Shown here: piece by piece, positions 48,770 to 63,385 of the stretch | Layout of the letters: every line of letters starts with the position of its first letter | How positions within the stretch are numbered: position 1 is the first letter of the stretch | Assembly (NCBI RefSeq): GCF_004115265.2 | Contig: NC_046304.1 | Span: 12,764,292-12,828,291 of the forward strand | Source: Rhinolophus ferrumequinum | Taxonomy: Eukaryota > Chordata > Mammalia > Chiroptera > Rhinolophidae | DNA length: 64,000 nucleotides | Direction of reading: 5' to 3' | Notes under the pieces: generated by a model | What the model saw: the letters and a program-made list of their open reading frames with translations, nothing else | Told to the model about the DNA's origin: nothing | The model's database searches: none | Made by a program: the position numbers and the translations under genes

Positions 48770-49200
48770 AATGTGAAACTGTAAAAATAGAACGGAATTC
48801 AACAGGAGAATGGATAAAGAGGCTGGTATATTCATTCATACAATGAAATGCTAGCTAGAAATTTTAAAAAACGAATTCATGATACAGCAATATAGATGAA
48901 TCCTTTAAGTGAAAGAAGCCAGATGTAAAAGAGTGCAACCTGTATGAGTGTCCTTATAGGAAGTTCAAGAACAAACTAAACTACTCAATTGCGATGGAAA
49001 TCTGAATAGTGGTTTCAATGGAGGAGGAAAAGTGATTAAAAAGGGGTACAAGGGGACTTTCTGGGTTGTTGGAAATATTCTATGTCTCGTTTTGGGCAAT
49101 GGTTACAAAGTATACCCAATTGTCAAGTGTACTGAACTGTACATTTAAGGCCTGAGCATTTTATTGATGTTAATTACACCTCACTGAAAAAATAAAAGTA
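48770..49200 (+). mobile_element. Old L1 LINE 3' end
   Basis: 'acaggagaatggataaagagg', 'tgatacagcaatatagatgaatcc', 'ttgtcaagtgtactgaactgtac', 'ttacacctcactgaaaaaataaa'. Confidence 0.78.
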
Positions 49201-52200
49201 AAAAAGAGAATGAACTGCGGTTAAAGTACTTAGCTGGCTGGGCAGAGAATAGCTTGCTGGTGGGAACTGGAGAATGTTGAATTCCTCTGGGCGTTGGGTA
49301 GGGAGGGGGACTTGGAGTTCTGGGGGAGAAGAAAACGAGAAGGGGTGGGAGGAGGAGAGGAAGGGGAGCCAGCCAGATGGTACAAAGAGGGAGAAGCAAC
49401 TGACAAGAAGGTGTTCGGAATGGAGGGGCCAGGACATTTTAAGAACAGAGCTGTCGTTCGAATTGCTGCTTTAGAAACCTCTCCTGTGTCCCCCGACCCC
49501 ACCCCATCTTTAGTAAAGTCGATTGCATCTGCCAGTGCTGCAGGGTTTTATTTTGTTTTGTTTTGGTATTGCAGGGAACCAAGAAAGGGGCTGAGTTTCA
49601 CCCCTGGGTCAGTGCAGTATGGGACAGAGGCTCACCCACAAGGTTTGGAGGCAGTGCTAACCACGGGAAAGGGGTGGCCTCCTGGAGACCCCACCGAAGT
49701 CTCGGGAAGGGCTTTGTACTTGAGCAGGTCATGGGATGAGGGTTTGAGCTGCTCTCAACCTAGATCTCAAGTGTCTGGGAGACTGTAGGTAATATTTAGG
49801 CTAACACTAGCAAGTTAGCATGAGCATTTCTTGCCTGAATTCACCTCTAGTTCCCAGATTGTCACTGCCCATGCTCAGTGAGGGCAAGTTCCCAGCTGAC
49901 CTCCTGGCTGATGTCAGCACCAGAAATGGCCATGGGGATAGTTGATGGCAACTTAAAAGCCAAGTGTGCCTGGGGAAGGGCAGGGCAGTGTAATTAAAAG
50001 GAGTCCAGCCTCTCTTCTCCCTCTCTCTATTCTCCCATTTCTGTGAAAGGCTAAATACAAATCCTAGAGATCTAAGGAGAGGGTGAGCTGAACATGCCTT
50101 TTTGGCCATGCAGAGCCATACTGGCTGCATGCACTTCCTTCAGTACGGTGGCGTGTCACACTATTACTCCCAAATTAACCTTGTAGTCTGATTTATTTCC
50201 TTATGGGACTCGACTCTGTTCATACGTGATCCCCATTATAGTTTATTGCTCCCCTGGCATATTTGTCTGCCCACAGTTAGAAACTACATCAATTTGCTAG
50301 GAAAAATTAAAAAATAATGATAAAATCCTATTCTGGTAAAGTTGTGGTGAAACAGATCCTTCTACATAGCCTTTGGCTGTATACATTGACTTAAAAAAAG
50401 TTTTTTTTGAAAGCAAATGGTAATGCACTTTTAAAAACGGCACTTCAGTCTAGATCAACAGCAGGCAAACACTCAGGGATTGGGAAGAAAATTACAGAAG
50501 GGCCACTTGATGGGATAGGATGCAGCAATCCAGTGACAGGAGTAAAACATCATGAGAGGGACAATTGGGAAATCGCATAAAATGAAAAAAGCAGAATACA
50601 ATATTGTGTTGCCACATTGTCACCTACCATTACCTGAGTATGTGGCTGGGACAACTGGGAGAAATCACAGAAAACGCATTTTGATTTTTTAGTGTGTGAG
50701 AGCAGGAACCTTCTTTCTCTACCATTCCCACCTCGCATGATGCATAAAACAGACACATGCATAAAACAGGCATCACATCTTAAAAGTGCTTCTGCTTCCT
50801 GCTCCCAAATCAGTCTCTTTTCTAGTATCTCTGAGGTATTCGGTGGGAAGTGTTCCCCCTTAGCAGAACCTTCCAGATTACTCAAGCTTCCTAGTACGTT
50901 TATCCCAGGATGTCTACAACCCAGAAGTCCTTCCTTGGGTTCAACCAAATTGTCTCTTGCTATTGCTTACTTTTCTTATTTGTTTGGTTCTAAGAATGTG
51001 GAGGAAAACTCAAAACCTGTCCCTCAGTGGCTCTCTGGCAATAATGCTGGTGTTGTTAGTGGGTGGAGGAGACAGGGATGCCTGGGTCCTAATGACAGCT
51101 TGTATTTCTATTTTAGAGTGTTTTACATCAGTGTAAAACAATGATAACTTTTCCAAATATCTATACTTAGGAAAAAAGATTAGAAGGCAAAAAACAAGCT
51201 CTTTCCCACAGTTGTTGTGAGATGGTAGAAATTAGGGTCATGGTTTCCCTATTTCTCTGCAGTTCTCCAGTTTTCAGAGGGGGAAAAAGATCCTTAAAAA
51301 AAAAAAAAAAAAAAAAAAGGAACTCCCAGGCCTTGTCTTCTCCAAGTTCAGCAATTTCCACTTTCGATGCTCCCTCAGAGCTCAGTATGTGTTAAGGGGC
51401 CAGGAAAGGGAGTGGCTTTCTGGCAAGTGATGTGTGAGAAAGTGGAAGTGGAAGCGACAGAGCAGAACCCAACAGTGATTTTTTCCAGAAGTCACCTTGA
51501 TCCCAAAGCCTGTGGAAGGCAGAATGCCTTTATAAATAAATCCCCGAATGCCAGAGACACAGTGACAAAGACAGCTGGGCTGGTGGTGTCCTAGGTTTTT
51601 CATCCAGCTGCTCCAAGACGTAGCCTGAAGTTCACACAGTCAAGACAACTCCACCCCTGCCTCCAGCACCGACCCTCTCACACAAGGTCCTCTCACATAG
51701 CAGTTACCGAAACTCACCATGAGGATCCAGGGTGATAGATAACAAGCCTTTAGCAGCGCACGTCTAAGTCTGTCATTGTTACTTCGTACTGAGACGGAGG
51801 CTTCTTCATCACCCCTACACACACACACACAAGGAAATGGAGGCCCAGGGAAGTGCAGTGATTCTGAGGTCACCCAGCCAGTGACCGCCAGAGTGGATTC
51901 TACAGGACCAGTGTTTCTCCATCCCCACCTTGGTCATACCAAGGCCCCAGCTACAACCCCCCAGCCCAAGTCCAGGCAGCCACTCACACCAACACATGCT
52001 CAGATGCTTACCTGGGTCGCCAGGGGGTCTATATGCGACAGGCGGAGGGGACAGCAGTGTCCTAAGTGCTGTGGCTCAGGCACAGCTGATGACAGGCGTT
52101 CCTCGCCCACAGGCCTTCCACCCACCTCAGAGCAGCGAGTGCCAGACTGACCACACTTCCCCTTTCTGCTCAGCCCACAGGGAGAGGCCCAGGCGCCACC

Positions 52201-53019
52201 ATCACCAAGCAACCAGTCCATTTTCCAGCGAAGCTGACTCCTAAGAGTTTGCAAGAGCCAGAATCTTCTTGCTGCCCCCATATTCCCAAACGGCCCAACA
52301 GAAGCCCATCCCAGTGGGGAGGAGTCAGGCCCCTGGTGGAGACGTGGCAGTGTGTAGGGGGGAGCGGAAGGATCCCCACAGAAGAGCCTGCCTTGAGCAT
52401 TCCTGGAGCTCCAGAGGAGTGAGAGGAGCCGGACTCCCAACAAGAGACAGACCTGGGTAAGAAACCCAAGTGTGACCAACACCGCATCCCACAAGGGCTG
52501 CAGCTCTTGTGAACCCGGGGAACCCTGGAACTGCTAACCCGGCTTCTGTAGTGAGGGAAAGGCTCCTGTTTCTAAGGGTGTGTAACAGGCTGCATCAAGA
52601 AATGGGTCCAGCGGGCCATTCTGACTGCATTGGGTTTTTCCCTGCAACTCTCGGAGGCAGAGTTCCCGGCAAGTCTCACAGCCTCAAAATGGGGCCAACC
52701 AACCAAAATGAAACCAATCAACCATTTTGTTGAACTGACCGCTCTGATGGGCAGGTCAGTAAAAATAGCCAAACTGGTGCGCTCGGAGTTCACAAGTTAC
52801 TATTCTCAGTAATAATAATGATACCCTGGAATGTCTGGTAAACATTTAATAACCAGCTTTCGGGAAACAAAAAGATTCCTGAGATGTAGTGTTTGCTGAT
52901 TTCCATGCTGCTCCCACTATGGCCAATTTCAGGCTACGAGCAGGATGGCACTGGACTTGGCCCTGGGACAGATGAACATAATGAGCAGCGCACCACAGAG
53001 TTGGTAAATCCCATCATCG
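49201..53019. other. Spacer / possible SCIMP 5' intron
   Basis: Mostly unique. GC-rich part at about 51800-52500 has a 164-codon minus-strand open frame (52000-52494) and a minus-strand donor-like 'acccaggtaag' at 52010, but no recognised domain. Reverse MIR scrap at 51825-51900. A-run at about 51298-51318. Confidence 0.35.
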
Positions 53020-53180
53020 AGCACCTGCTGGGGACCAGGGCCTGAAACCAGGGTTTTCTGTTCCTTAACTCATCTATCTTCCCTTACCTAGAAGGTAATC
53101 ATCTCCATTTTTCAGGTGAGAACAGAGAAGCTCTGAAAGATTACATCATGAATCAACTCTGCACAGCCAGGGAAGGACTT
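53020..53180 (-). mobile_element. MIR SINE fragment
   Basis: 'ccatttttcaggtgagaacagagaagctctg' with flanking reverse-MIR wording. A second, plus-strand MIR tail is at 53495-53605 ('cctcagtttcctcatttataaaatg'). Confidence 0.65.
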
Positions 53181-53788
53181 TGAAGCCAGCTCTGTCCATC
53201 TGCAAAGTCTGTGTACTTTCTTATTAGGGTCTGTTCAAAGCTTAGCTGCTCAAAAACCTCCCTAAAAGCAAATATTAAATGATCTTTTGAGAAGTGCATG
53301 AATGCTTCAGTTGGCAGAGCTTGCCCTTTGCTGCCAAAGCAGTGGCTCCTTGGTTGGTATTCCATTGATTCATCCAATAAATAATTTTGTTAACCCTTTG
53401 GGGCGGCCCTGTTCCGTTATTAATTACAGCAAACTTGGCAGACCTGCTGCTTCCCACAATGCACTTAGCACAGCAAGTCCAAGCCTGGGTGTCAGGAGAT
53501 GAGAATTCCAGACTCAGTTTGTGAACAACTGCCTACATAAACCTCTCCTCTGTCTGAGCCTCAGTTTCCTCATTTATAAAATGAAAGAGCCTGACTGATA
53601 AACATTAAGGTGCTCCAGCAATGGTGCCATGGAATCTCTCATCTGTTATTGTCTGCTCTTCCTAGCTGGGACAGGGCATCTCCTCAACTACTCTCCCAGC
53701 CATGGCAACCAGCAGTCTTGGCACAACAGAAAATGCCTGATAGATATGTGTTGACTGGAAAAAGATATCCACAGAGAGAAGCAAGTTA

Positions 53789-54660
53789 CACACGCGGTCT
53801 GACACTTAAGTTTGTGACCTTTTTTTTTTTTTCTGATCCCTTCTTCATTACTCAAGTACAACAATCCCTACAAATAATAACAATCATGATGAAAAGGAGA
53901 AGTGCAAATACAGGGAGGGGAGCATTAAGATCCCAATGGTGCTACATCCAGTATGCCTACAGTGGGCAAAGCGAAACAGCAGACACATCCGGAGGTGAAG
54001 GGAAACCCGATGACGGCAGCCCTGCAAAGCTGGGTGGGTGCGGCTGGAGAAGGGGGGTCTGCAGAGTCCGCGCCGGAGAGAGGCTGCGCTCCCAAGACGC
54101 GCATCCGTGAAACGCCAAGTTCACGACCCTGTTGCAGCGATGTTGCTGACCTCTTTTTGATATCAGAGGGATTATTCATTATGAATTTGTACCAACTGGA
54201 CAAATGGTTAACCAAGTTTACTATTTGGAAGTGCTGAAAAGGCTGCGTGAAAATGACGAAAACGACCTGAACTTTTCGCCAACAATACATGGCTCTTGCA
54301 TCACGACAATGCACCAGCTCACAGGGCACTGTCTGTGAGGGAGTTTTTAGCCAGTAAGCAAGTAACTGTATTGGAACACCCGTCCTGCTCACCTGATCTG
54401 GCCCCCAATGACTTCTTTCTTTACCCAAAGATAAAGGAAATATTGAAAGGAAGACATGTTGGTGACATTCAAGACATCAAGGGTAACATGACAACAGCTC
54501 TGACGGCCATTCCAGAAAGAGAGTTGCAAAATTGCTTTGCAGGGTGAACTAGGCACTGGCGTCAATGTATAGCTTGCCAAGCGGAGTACTTTGAAGGTGA
54601 CCATAATGATATGTAGCACGTTATCTAGGATGAGTCCACAAACTTAATTGTCACACCTCA
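53789..54660 (+). mobile_element. mariner element, internally deleted (same family as 5010-5584)
   Basis: Left end 'ggtctgacacttaagtttgtgacc', right end 'ccacaaacttaattgtcacacctca', TA on both sides. The plus strand encodes the C-terminal transposase half (HHDNAPAH, then 34 residues on LAPNDFFL) to a stop at 54545-54547. Both catalytic Asp residues visible here are kept, but the N-terminal DNA-binding half is absent. A separate 297-base retroposed sequence is inserted next to the left end (see 53820-54116). Confidence 0.92.
53820..54116 (-). pseudogene. Retroposed sequence of unknown origin inside mariner
   Basis: Minus-strand insert: GC-rich head (54116 down to about 53990), AT-richer body, then a run of 13 A (T on the plus strand at 53820-53832). 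It is flanked by a 12-base imperfect duplication 'aagtttgtgacc' (53808-53819) and 'aagttcacgacc' (54117-54128), and it lacks mariner sequence, as shown by comparison with the mariner at 5010-5584, where the two flanks are contiguous. So it is a processed RNA copy. I do not recognise the parent. No AATAAA is seen before the tail. Confidence 0.65.
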
Positions 54661-54679
54661 TACTCTGCTCTGCCCACAG

Positions 54680-55190
54680 GGAGCAGGTAGCTTCATTCTA
54701 GCAAACTTCAGGGCCTACTTTGTCAGACCCTGTACTGGGCAGTGTGAGGGCCAGAGAGAAGAATCAGATCAGCAGGGAAGTCTTCCAAGGTGTAGGAGGC
54801 AGGTGAAGACATAATAGAATGTAGGCGAGGGTCAATGCCCTTCACTTTGTGCTCACAAGTCTCTACTCAGAGCTGAGCAAGTCATGGTCCCACATGGAGC
54901 CCATAGTTTCTAGGACAGAAGGGCACATAAGTCCTATTTGAAAGCAATGAGTGCTGATGCTGAGGGAGCACAGAAGTGGGAGGGCTTAGAGGGTCCCAGT
55001 AGTGGCATTTGACCTGGGTCTTGAAGGATGTGTAGGAGCTCACCAAGTAGAGAGAATGTGGATAAACCAAGCCAGAGTCCTTGGCAAGCAGCTGATGATT
55101 GTGTCCAGGCTCACTAGGAGTGAATGTGTTGGCAGAGGGAGGCTCAAGAGCAAAGTTTAGGGGCCCACACGAGGGCATGTAGAACTGCCC
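54680..55190 (+). mobile_element. L2 LINE fragment
   Basis: 'ctgtactgggcagtgtgagg' and 'gacctgggtcttgaaggatgtgtagg' are L2-like. Limits approximate. Confidence 0.55.
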
Positions 55191-55689
55191 ACTTCCTTGC
55201 CGCCTACATTCTTCCCGTGGCCCGTGGCTCCACTATTGTCTCTTCACCACAAGAGAAGGGCAGGAAGTTAGAGTGATCTGTTTGGCCTTCTCTCTGCACA
55301 CTGAAACGCCGCCTGCAGGTCTGGGCAGCTTGGGGGCCCTGAGGCTGTCAAGGAGAATGGAAGGCGCCCTCTGGTGGTCACCTGTGGTGTTTTCCCAGGG
55401 GGGATAAAGACAAATGAGTAGATGACTACAGTCGAGATACCTGCGAAAGTGACCACAATAAGAGTCCAGAAATAGTCCTAGTACACTTAGGAATTTAGGA
55501 TATGATAATGGTGGCATTTCAAATCAGCATGGAAAAGATGGATTATTCATTTCATGGTACTGTCCAGTCACTTTGGAAAACGACCTAGCTAGATTTCGAT
55601 CTCACTTCTCACAGGAAAACACATTCCAGGCATAGCAAAGACTTAAGTTTAAAGCATTAAATTATAGAAGTACCAGGAGAAAATATGGA

Positions 55690-55757
55690 TACTGCTAGGG
55701 TTAGGACTTCAACATGTCTTTGGGGGGAGGGGAGACACAATTTAACCCGTAATAGTA
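55690..55757 (-). mobile_element. MaLR LTR scrap, fossil
   Basis: 'ttaggacttcaacatgtctttgggggg..gacacaatttaacccgtaa' is the reverse of an LTR 5' end, as at 21440-21503. Confidence 0.7.
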
Positions 55758-56280
55758 TCCAAATGTAAAATGTAAAACCTGCATACTTTGACTCAGCAAT
55801 TCCATATTTAGAAATTTACCCTAAAGTGATACCTAGACAAATGGCAAAGAGGTTCAGGGTAGTGTTGTTTATAATAGTGAAAAATTAAAAGCAATTTAAT
55901 AGTCAATTGTGTACTAGTTAAATATGTTATCCTATACAATACTATACATAAAACCAATAGAAATGGAGATGTAATTCTGTACTTACTGCCACTGTAAAGT
56001 GATCACAACATGTTACTGAGTGAATGAAGCAGATTAGAAAGCAGCATGTATAACGCTTTTGTAAAGTTGTGTACTTAAATCTATTAGGTTGGTGCAAAAG
56101 TAATTGTGTTTAAAAGGTTTAAAAGTTTAAAAATAATTGCAAAAACCACAATTACTTTTGCACCAACCTAATATATCAAGAAAGATATACATCAATATGT
56201 TAACAGTGGTTACCTCTGAGTTGGTGGGGTTTTTAGAGATATAAATTGTCTTTTTATTGTCTGAGAATGTTTAGGTATGT
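55758..56280 (+). mobile_element. Old L1 LINE fragment split by a MITE
   Basis: 'tgactcagcaattccatatttagaaatt', 'gtgttgtttataatagtgaaaaa', then after the MITE 'aatatgttaacagtggttacctctg'. The MITE occupies 56084-56171. Confidence 0.75.
56084..56171 (+). mobile_element. MADE1-like mariner MITE, 88 bases
   Basis: Same termini as the copy at 8319-8401, flanked by TA (56082-56083, 56172-56173). The centre has a duplicated 'aaaaggttt/aaaagttt' loop. The arms pair almost completely. Confidence 0.93.
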
Positions 56281-56639
56281 TTAGGTTTTATTGTCTGAGA
56301 ATGTTTATAAATCACCAAGACAAGAATTCATCCTTAAAGAGCTCTGAGAGGGGTGTGGGAGGCCAAAGCATTCAGGTAGAAGTGGGGGTCACCACGAAGC
56401 CCACTGTGGTTGCTCTGTTTGTCCCCAAAAACAGCCAAGCAGGCATTATAGCTCCTCTCCCTCCCATCCCTGCCTGGAGGTCACTGAGGTGGGATCTTCC
56501 TGGCTCTCAGCGTGTAGATATTTGGGGGTGGGTGGGCAGGAGGCAGTCACCTCTTATGTATGAAAGGGGTCCTTGCCTACTTCTCCCCATTCCTAGAGGT
56601 GAAGGTCCCCTGAGAGGGTATGGGAGCATTAACAGTCCT

Positions 56640-57072
56640 TTCCTTACCCATGTGCTTTCAATCCTCAGAACCAATGCATATGTTACCTTATATGGGCAAA
56701 GGGACTTCGTAGATGTGGTTCATTAAGGACTGGGAGATGGAAGATTATCCTGCACGATCCAGGTGGGCCCAAGGTAATCACAAGCGTCCTCCCAAGAGGA
56801 AGCAGGAGGGTCAGAGTCAGTAGTAGATGATGTGACCACGGAAGCAAAAGAATGGAGTGATGGAGGAAGGGGATGTGAGCCAAGGGTGCTGGCAGCCTCT
56901 AGGAGCTGAAAAAGGTAAGGAAATAGACTGTCCCCTACTACCTCCAGAAGGAACCAGCCCGGCCGATCTATTGTAGACTTCTGATCGCCAGAACTGTAAG
57001 AGATTAAATTGGAGTTGTTTTAAGCCACTGAGTTTGTGGTAATTTGCGATAGCAGTAACAGGAAACTAATGC
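56640..57072 (+). mobile_element. MaLR LTR (MLT1-like), fossil
   Basis: 'ggtgggcccaaggtaatcacaag', 'agatgatgtgaccacggaagc', 'ttctgatcgccagaactgtaag', 'tttaagccactgagtttgtgg', ending 'aggaaactaatgc'. Confidence 0.85.
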
Positions 57073-57463
57073 CCCCCTCCCCCTAGCATCCCCGGGACCC
57101 TCCCAACAATACCTTCTTGTTTATGGCTAAGCCAGCTCAAGGAAGGTGCCTGTCATTTGTTACCAAAGCAGCCCTTTCAGAGCAATAAAAAGTATCACAT
57201 CTACAGGCCTGTCTCCCCTCACACTGTCAGTGCCTTTTTATCTCCATTCTGTTCCCTAGAGCCTTCTAGATGGTGGGTCACAGTCATTGTTTGTTGTTTG
57301 GTTGAGAACTAAGGGAGTGGGGTGGGAGGAGGAAGGTTTATTTTTAAAAGTCACACACAAAAAAGTTGAGTTTCTGAGAAGCTGTGAATTTCAACTTTCC
57401 CCACAGGAACCCACCCAGAAAAGTATTCAAATTAGCATCTCTGTCTCTCTCTCTCAAATTAGC

Positions 57464-57466
<3 letters not shown>

Positions 57467-57529
<63 letters not shown>
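57467..57529. repeat. (CT)n microsatellite
   Basis: About 30 uninterrupted CT units, with a shorter CT stretch at 57439-57454 before it. Confidence 0.95.
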
Positions 57530-57531
<2 letters not shown>

Positions 57532-57725
57532 GTGGTTAGATGTATATAACATAAAACTTACATTTTAACCATCTTTTAAATGTATAGCTCAATTGGCATT
57601 AAGTACATTCACATTGTTGTCTATCCATCAGCACATCCCTCTCTAGAACTTTTTCATCTTCCCAAGCTGAAATTCTGTAGCCATTAAACACTGAACTCCC
57701 CATTTCCCCTTCTCAGCAGCCACCT
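57532..57725 (+). mobile_element. L1 3' UTR fragment
   Basis: 'cataaaacttacattttaacc', 'ggcattaagtacattcacattg', 'ctgaaattctgtagccattaaac' match a known L1M 3' region. Confidence 0.65.
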
Positions 57726-59320
57726 GGTAGCACCTTCTTCTTGAAAAAGACTAAAGCCTTTCAAAACCTTCGAAAGTCAACCATTTAACTTCCTGGCAAG
57801 AGCTGGGCTTCTCTGGGGGCAGGGGATTACCTGGCTGGGTGTTAAAGGATAATTTTCAGTGAAAGGTAAAATCAAGACTCTCATGCATATATAAAAATGA
57901 GTACCTGTTAATGATTTCTCCTACTCATTAATGAATGAGGGAGTCAGCCAGATGTTATAATAGGTTTAAAAGACAATCCAAAGGACAGACACATCTATAG
58001 ATGAAGAATATTGAAACGGATGTACACATGTAAGCAGAACTGGTTTTCCCACAGAGTGAGTGGGGTGGGGAGGAAAGTCAATTCAACCTGTACAGGACCG
58101 GACAGAATTTCCGTATCTGTAGACAAGAATTATTTCTCTGTTGCTATCAGTTATCTACACTTTACAGAGAACGGGGACTAGAAAACCCAGAGGAATGTCC
58201 TCTAGAGTTCTAGACAATGCATAGTTTTACACTGAAACATAAATGTTTTTCTACATGAGGGATGGCACGGCTGAGGCTAAGGAATCAGAAAGAAGAGCAG
58301 GTTAATGGAGATTCTGAGAGGAGGGGCATCAGGAGTACAGTAGTTTGTAGACTAGATACTAGTTCTTGGAGCTTCAATTGTTAAATTGTTACTCACTGCC
58401 TAGGTCCCTGCTGAATTCTGCAGTGAAACTCTGAGGTGCAAGACCTGAGGGCTTGCTTCAGGGACAGCCAGGAAGGAGAAGCCACAAAGCAAGGCTGGAC
58501 CACTGAGCCTTGGTGGGCAGGAGGCCCAAAGTATTTGAGATGAAGGCAAAGCTGCAGGGAAATGGAGCTTGGGCCACTTGGGCAGCTTGACCAAGGCTGG
58601 ACCACTCAGACCAGTTGCTGCCCTGGATGAGAGAGGCCCTGAGGGCTGGGCCTGAACAGAGGGATGTGCATTCCAGAACTGGAGTGAGAAAGAAAAGATT
58701 ACCTCAAAGGAGACCCATGGATTCCCTGAAGGAGGAATTTTGAGAGTCTGTAAAGGGATTCCTGCTTGTGGGCATGGGACATTTTGGAGCCCCTATGAAC
58801 ACAGCATGGGGAGCTTTGCCTGTGATCTCTGTCCTGGCACCCCCAAAGCTGAGTAGGGTAAGGAAGCACTTTAGTACCCACTGAGCTGAAGAGATTCTCA
58901 AAAATATGAAGCCTGGTTGGTGCAGCTAAACCCTGCCTCTACCTCCATCCATCCTCTTTTTAAAATTCTCAATGGGAATGATAAATTGCTGAAAGTCTGG
59001 AAACATTCTAACATCTACCACCAGAGGGCGGCCCTCACACTGGCTAATTGTTAAACCAGGCAAGAGGCTCTCACAACTACAAAGGAGCCTGGCAGAACCT
59101 AACCTACCCTGCTCCCTCAGGAGATGCACAGAAACCATGGGAATTTCAAGTCTCTGGGCTGAGGGGAGGAGCAGAGGAAACAGATACTGCCTGGAGACCT
59201 GAGAACCCAGACAGGGAAAGGAGATCCTGATCAGAAATCTCTCTCCAACCCTTCTCACCACACACACTGCTCTTACTCTTATTGTTTCACTTCGCTGTGT
59301 ACAAAGATAGAAATTCCAAC
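57726..59320. other. Spacer
   Basis: Unique DNA, moderately GC-rich from 58400 to 59250. Open frames on both strands have no recognised domain. Confidence 0.4.
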
Positions 59321-59321
59321 C

Positions 59322-60945
<1,624 letters not shown>

Positions 60946-60949
60946 GAAT

Positions 60950-61110
60950 CATACTTCACACATCAAAATTAATTCTAAACAGATTTTAAAATTTAAATGC
61001 AAAAAATAAATATTCTTGAAGTAGGAAAGTCTTTGTAAATATGTCTTAAAGTCAGACACCAGAGCTGAAAAGGTGATTGATTTTAACGAAAATAAAAAAA
61101 AAACTAATCC
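60950..61110 (+). mobile_element. L1 ORF2 fragment
   Basis: 'catacttcacacatcaaaattaattc' and 'ggaaagtctttgtaaatatg' resemble an internal L1 ORF2 segment. Confidence 0.5.
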
Positions 61111-61119
61111 TTTTCCCCA

Positions 61120-61390
61120 AAAAATATATTTAATAAATACTTATCATATGCTTTGTTCTTGAGGCTTGGGGGATACTGAGGTAAATAAAACAGGTAAATC
61201 TCTGCTCTTCTACAGTTTTCTACTTAGGAGACAACCACAAAAGGAAACATAACACACACACACACATAGACACACATGTAGTAATAAGGATTTTATAGAA
61301 AAGTGGAGCAGGATAAGGGAAATTGGAGTATTCCAGTGAGCTGTATTCCAGGCATAGGGAACAGCAAGTACAAATTTGAAAGACAAATTG
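61120..61390 (+). mobile_element. L2 LINE fragment
   Basis: 'tttaataaatacttatcatatgctttgttcttgagg' and 'ctctgctcttctacagttttctac' fit L2 3' wording. Confidence 0.6.
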
Positions 61391-61529
61391 TAAAAAATAT
61401 CTGTACTATGTGACAAGAAAAGAGTTATTTTACTTAATATGTATAAAATTCAAAAGGCCAGTAAACCCAGAAAGATACTTACAATACACTGAATGAAATT
61501 TACAGATTAGACACTACAGAAGACAAGAT

Positions 61530-62230
61530 TAATGAACTTGATACAGTAAGAAAAACTATCCACAATGAAACACTGAGGAAAAAATAAGGCTGAAAATAGA
61601 TGAACACTGAGTGTGAGATAACTTCAAGAATCCTAATATACATGTAACTGGAATCTTAAAAGAGGAGAAAACATATTCAAAGAAATAATGGATACTTTTT
61701 TTCCCCAAATTCAGTGAAAACTATAACCCACAGATCCATGAAGCTCTATGAAAAACCAAAACAAAAGAAACATCAAGAAAACTACAAGGTACATCATCAT
61801 CAAACTATTTAAAACTAGCAATAAAGAGATAAACAGTTCTTTTTAACACAATGTTGCTTTAGACCCAGCCCAAAGGTAATTTTGCTCAGTTTTAATATTC
61901 CAAAGGTTTAAGGAGTAAGGTATGCAAAGCAGTTCTTCTGGAATGGCAACTCCAGTTCCATTTTAAAATGGCTCCATTTATATTATTTTTCACAGAATCA
62001 ATGTGATCCAGAAGGTAGTGGGGAAACATTTTAAAAGCTTTAAAAATAAAAATAAAATCAATCTAGAATTTTATACCCAGTGAAAATATCTTACAAAAAT
62101 GTAAGAAAAACTGAGATATTTTCAATATATTATTAGCTGACCTGAACTTGAAGTCCTCAGTCAAAAGAAAAATACCAGATAAAATCTAATCTGGATCTAT
62201 ACAAAGGAATTAAGAACCCGGAAATGGTAA
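61530..62230 (+). mobile_element. L1 LINE, ORF1-side fragment
   Basis: 'cccacagatccatgaagctc', 'acatcatcatcaaactatttaaaac', 'ccagataaaatctaatctgg' are L1 5'/ORF1-side wording. Diverged. Confidence 0.6.
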
Positions 62231-62269
62231 ATATGCAGATAAATATAAAAAATTTTTTATTATTTAAAA

Positions 62270-62590
62270 AATCTCTTTCTCAACTTGATAAAAGGCCTCT
62301 ATGAAAACGTATAGCTAATATCAGACTTGATGCTGAAATACTGAATACTTTAACCCTATGATCAGGATTAGGCGACAGTGTCTGCTTTCATCACTCATAT
62401 TCGACTTTGTATTGGAAGTTCTAGTCAGTACAATAGAGAAACAAAAGGCATCCAACATGGGAAAGGAAAAAGTAAAACTATGTATTAGTCACAGAAGATA
62501 TGATTGTCTATGTGGAAAATTCTATAAAATGCCAAAAAAGATACCAGAATTAAGAAGTTTAATATTGTTGCAGGATATAATACAAAACTA
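62270..62590 (+). mobile_element. L1 ORF2 fragment, 5' part
   Basis: Encodes a reverse-transcriptase stretch (LIFDFVLEVLVSTI) in the order of L1 ORF2 ('gtattggaagttctagtcagtac', 'agatatgattgtctatgtgg'). It is interrupted by the metallothionein retrocopy and two SINEs and resumes at 63386. Confidence 0.85.
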
Positions 62591-62592
62591 AA

Positions 62593-63243
<651 letters not shown>

Positions 63244-63383
63244 CCCTCTGGCAACTCAGCGACAGCTTGTTCTCTCCAATCTAGTTGTGGAGGGCGCAGC
63301 TCACTGGCCCATGTGGGAATTGAACTTGTAACCCTGTTGTTCAGAGCTCGCGCTCTAACCAACTGAGCCATCCAGCCGCCCCT
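63244..63383 (-). mobile_element. Bat tRNA-derived SINE, second copy abutting the first
   Basis: A second head-bearing SINE unit ('gttgtggagggcgcagctcac..ctctaaccaactgagccatcc') directly follows the previous one in the same direction, without its own T tract. Confidence 0.88.
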
Positions 63384-63385
63384 AA

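Noticed and set aside
57287-57568. 93-codon frame with a Leu-Ser repeat
   Set aside because: It is the translated (CT)n microsatellite.
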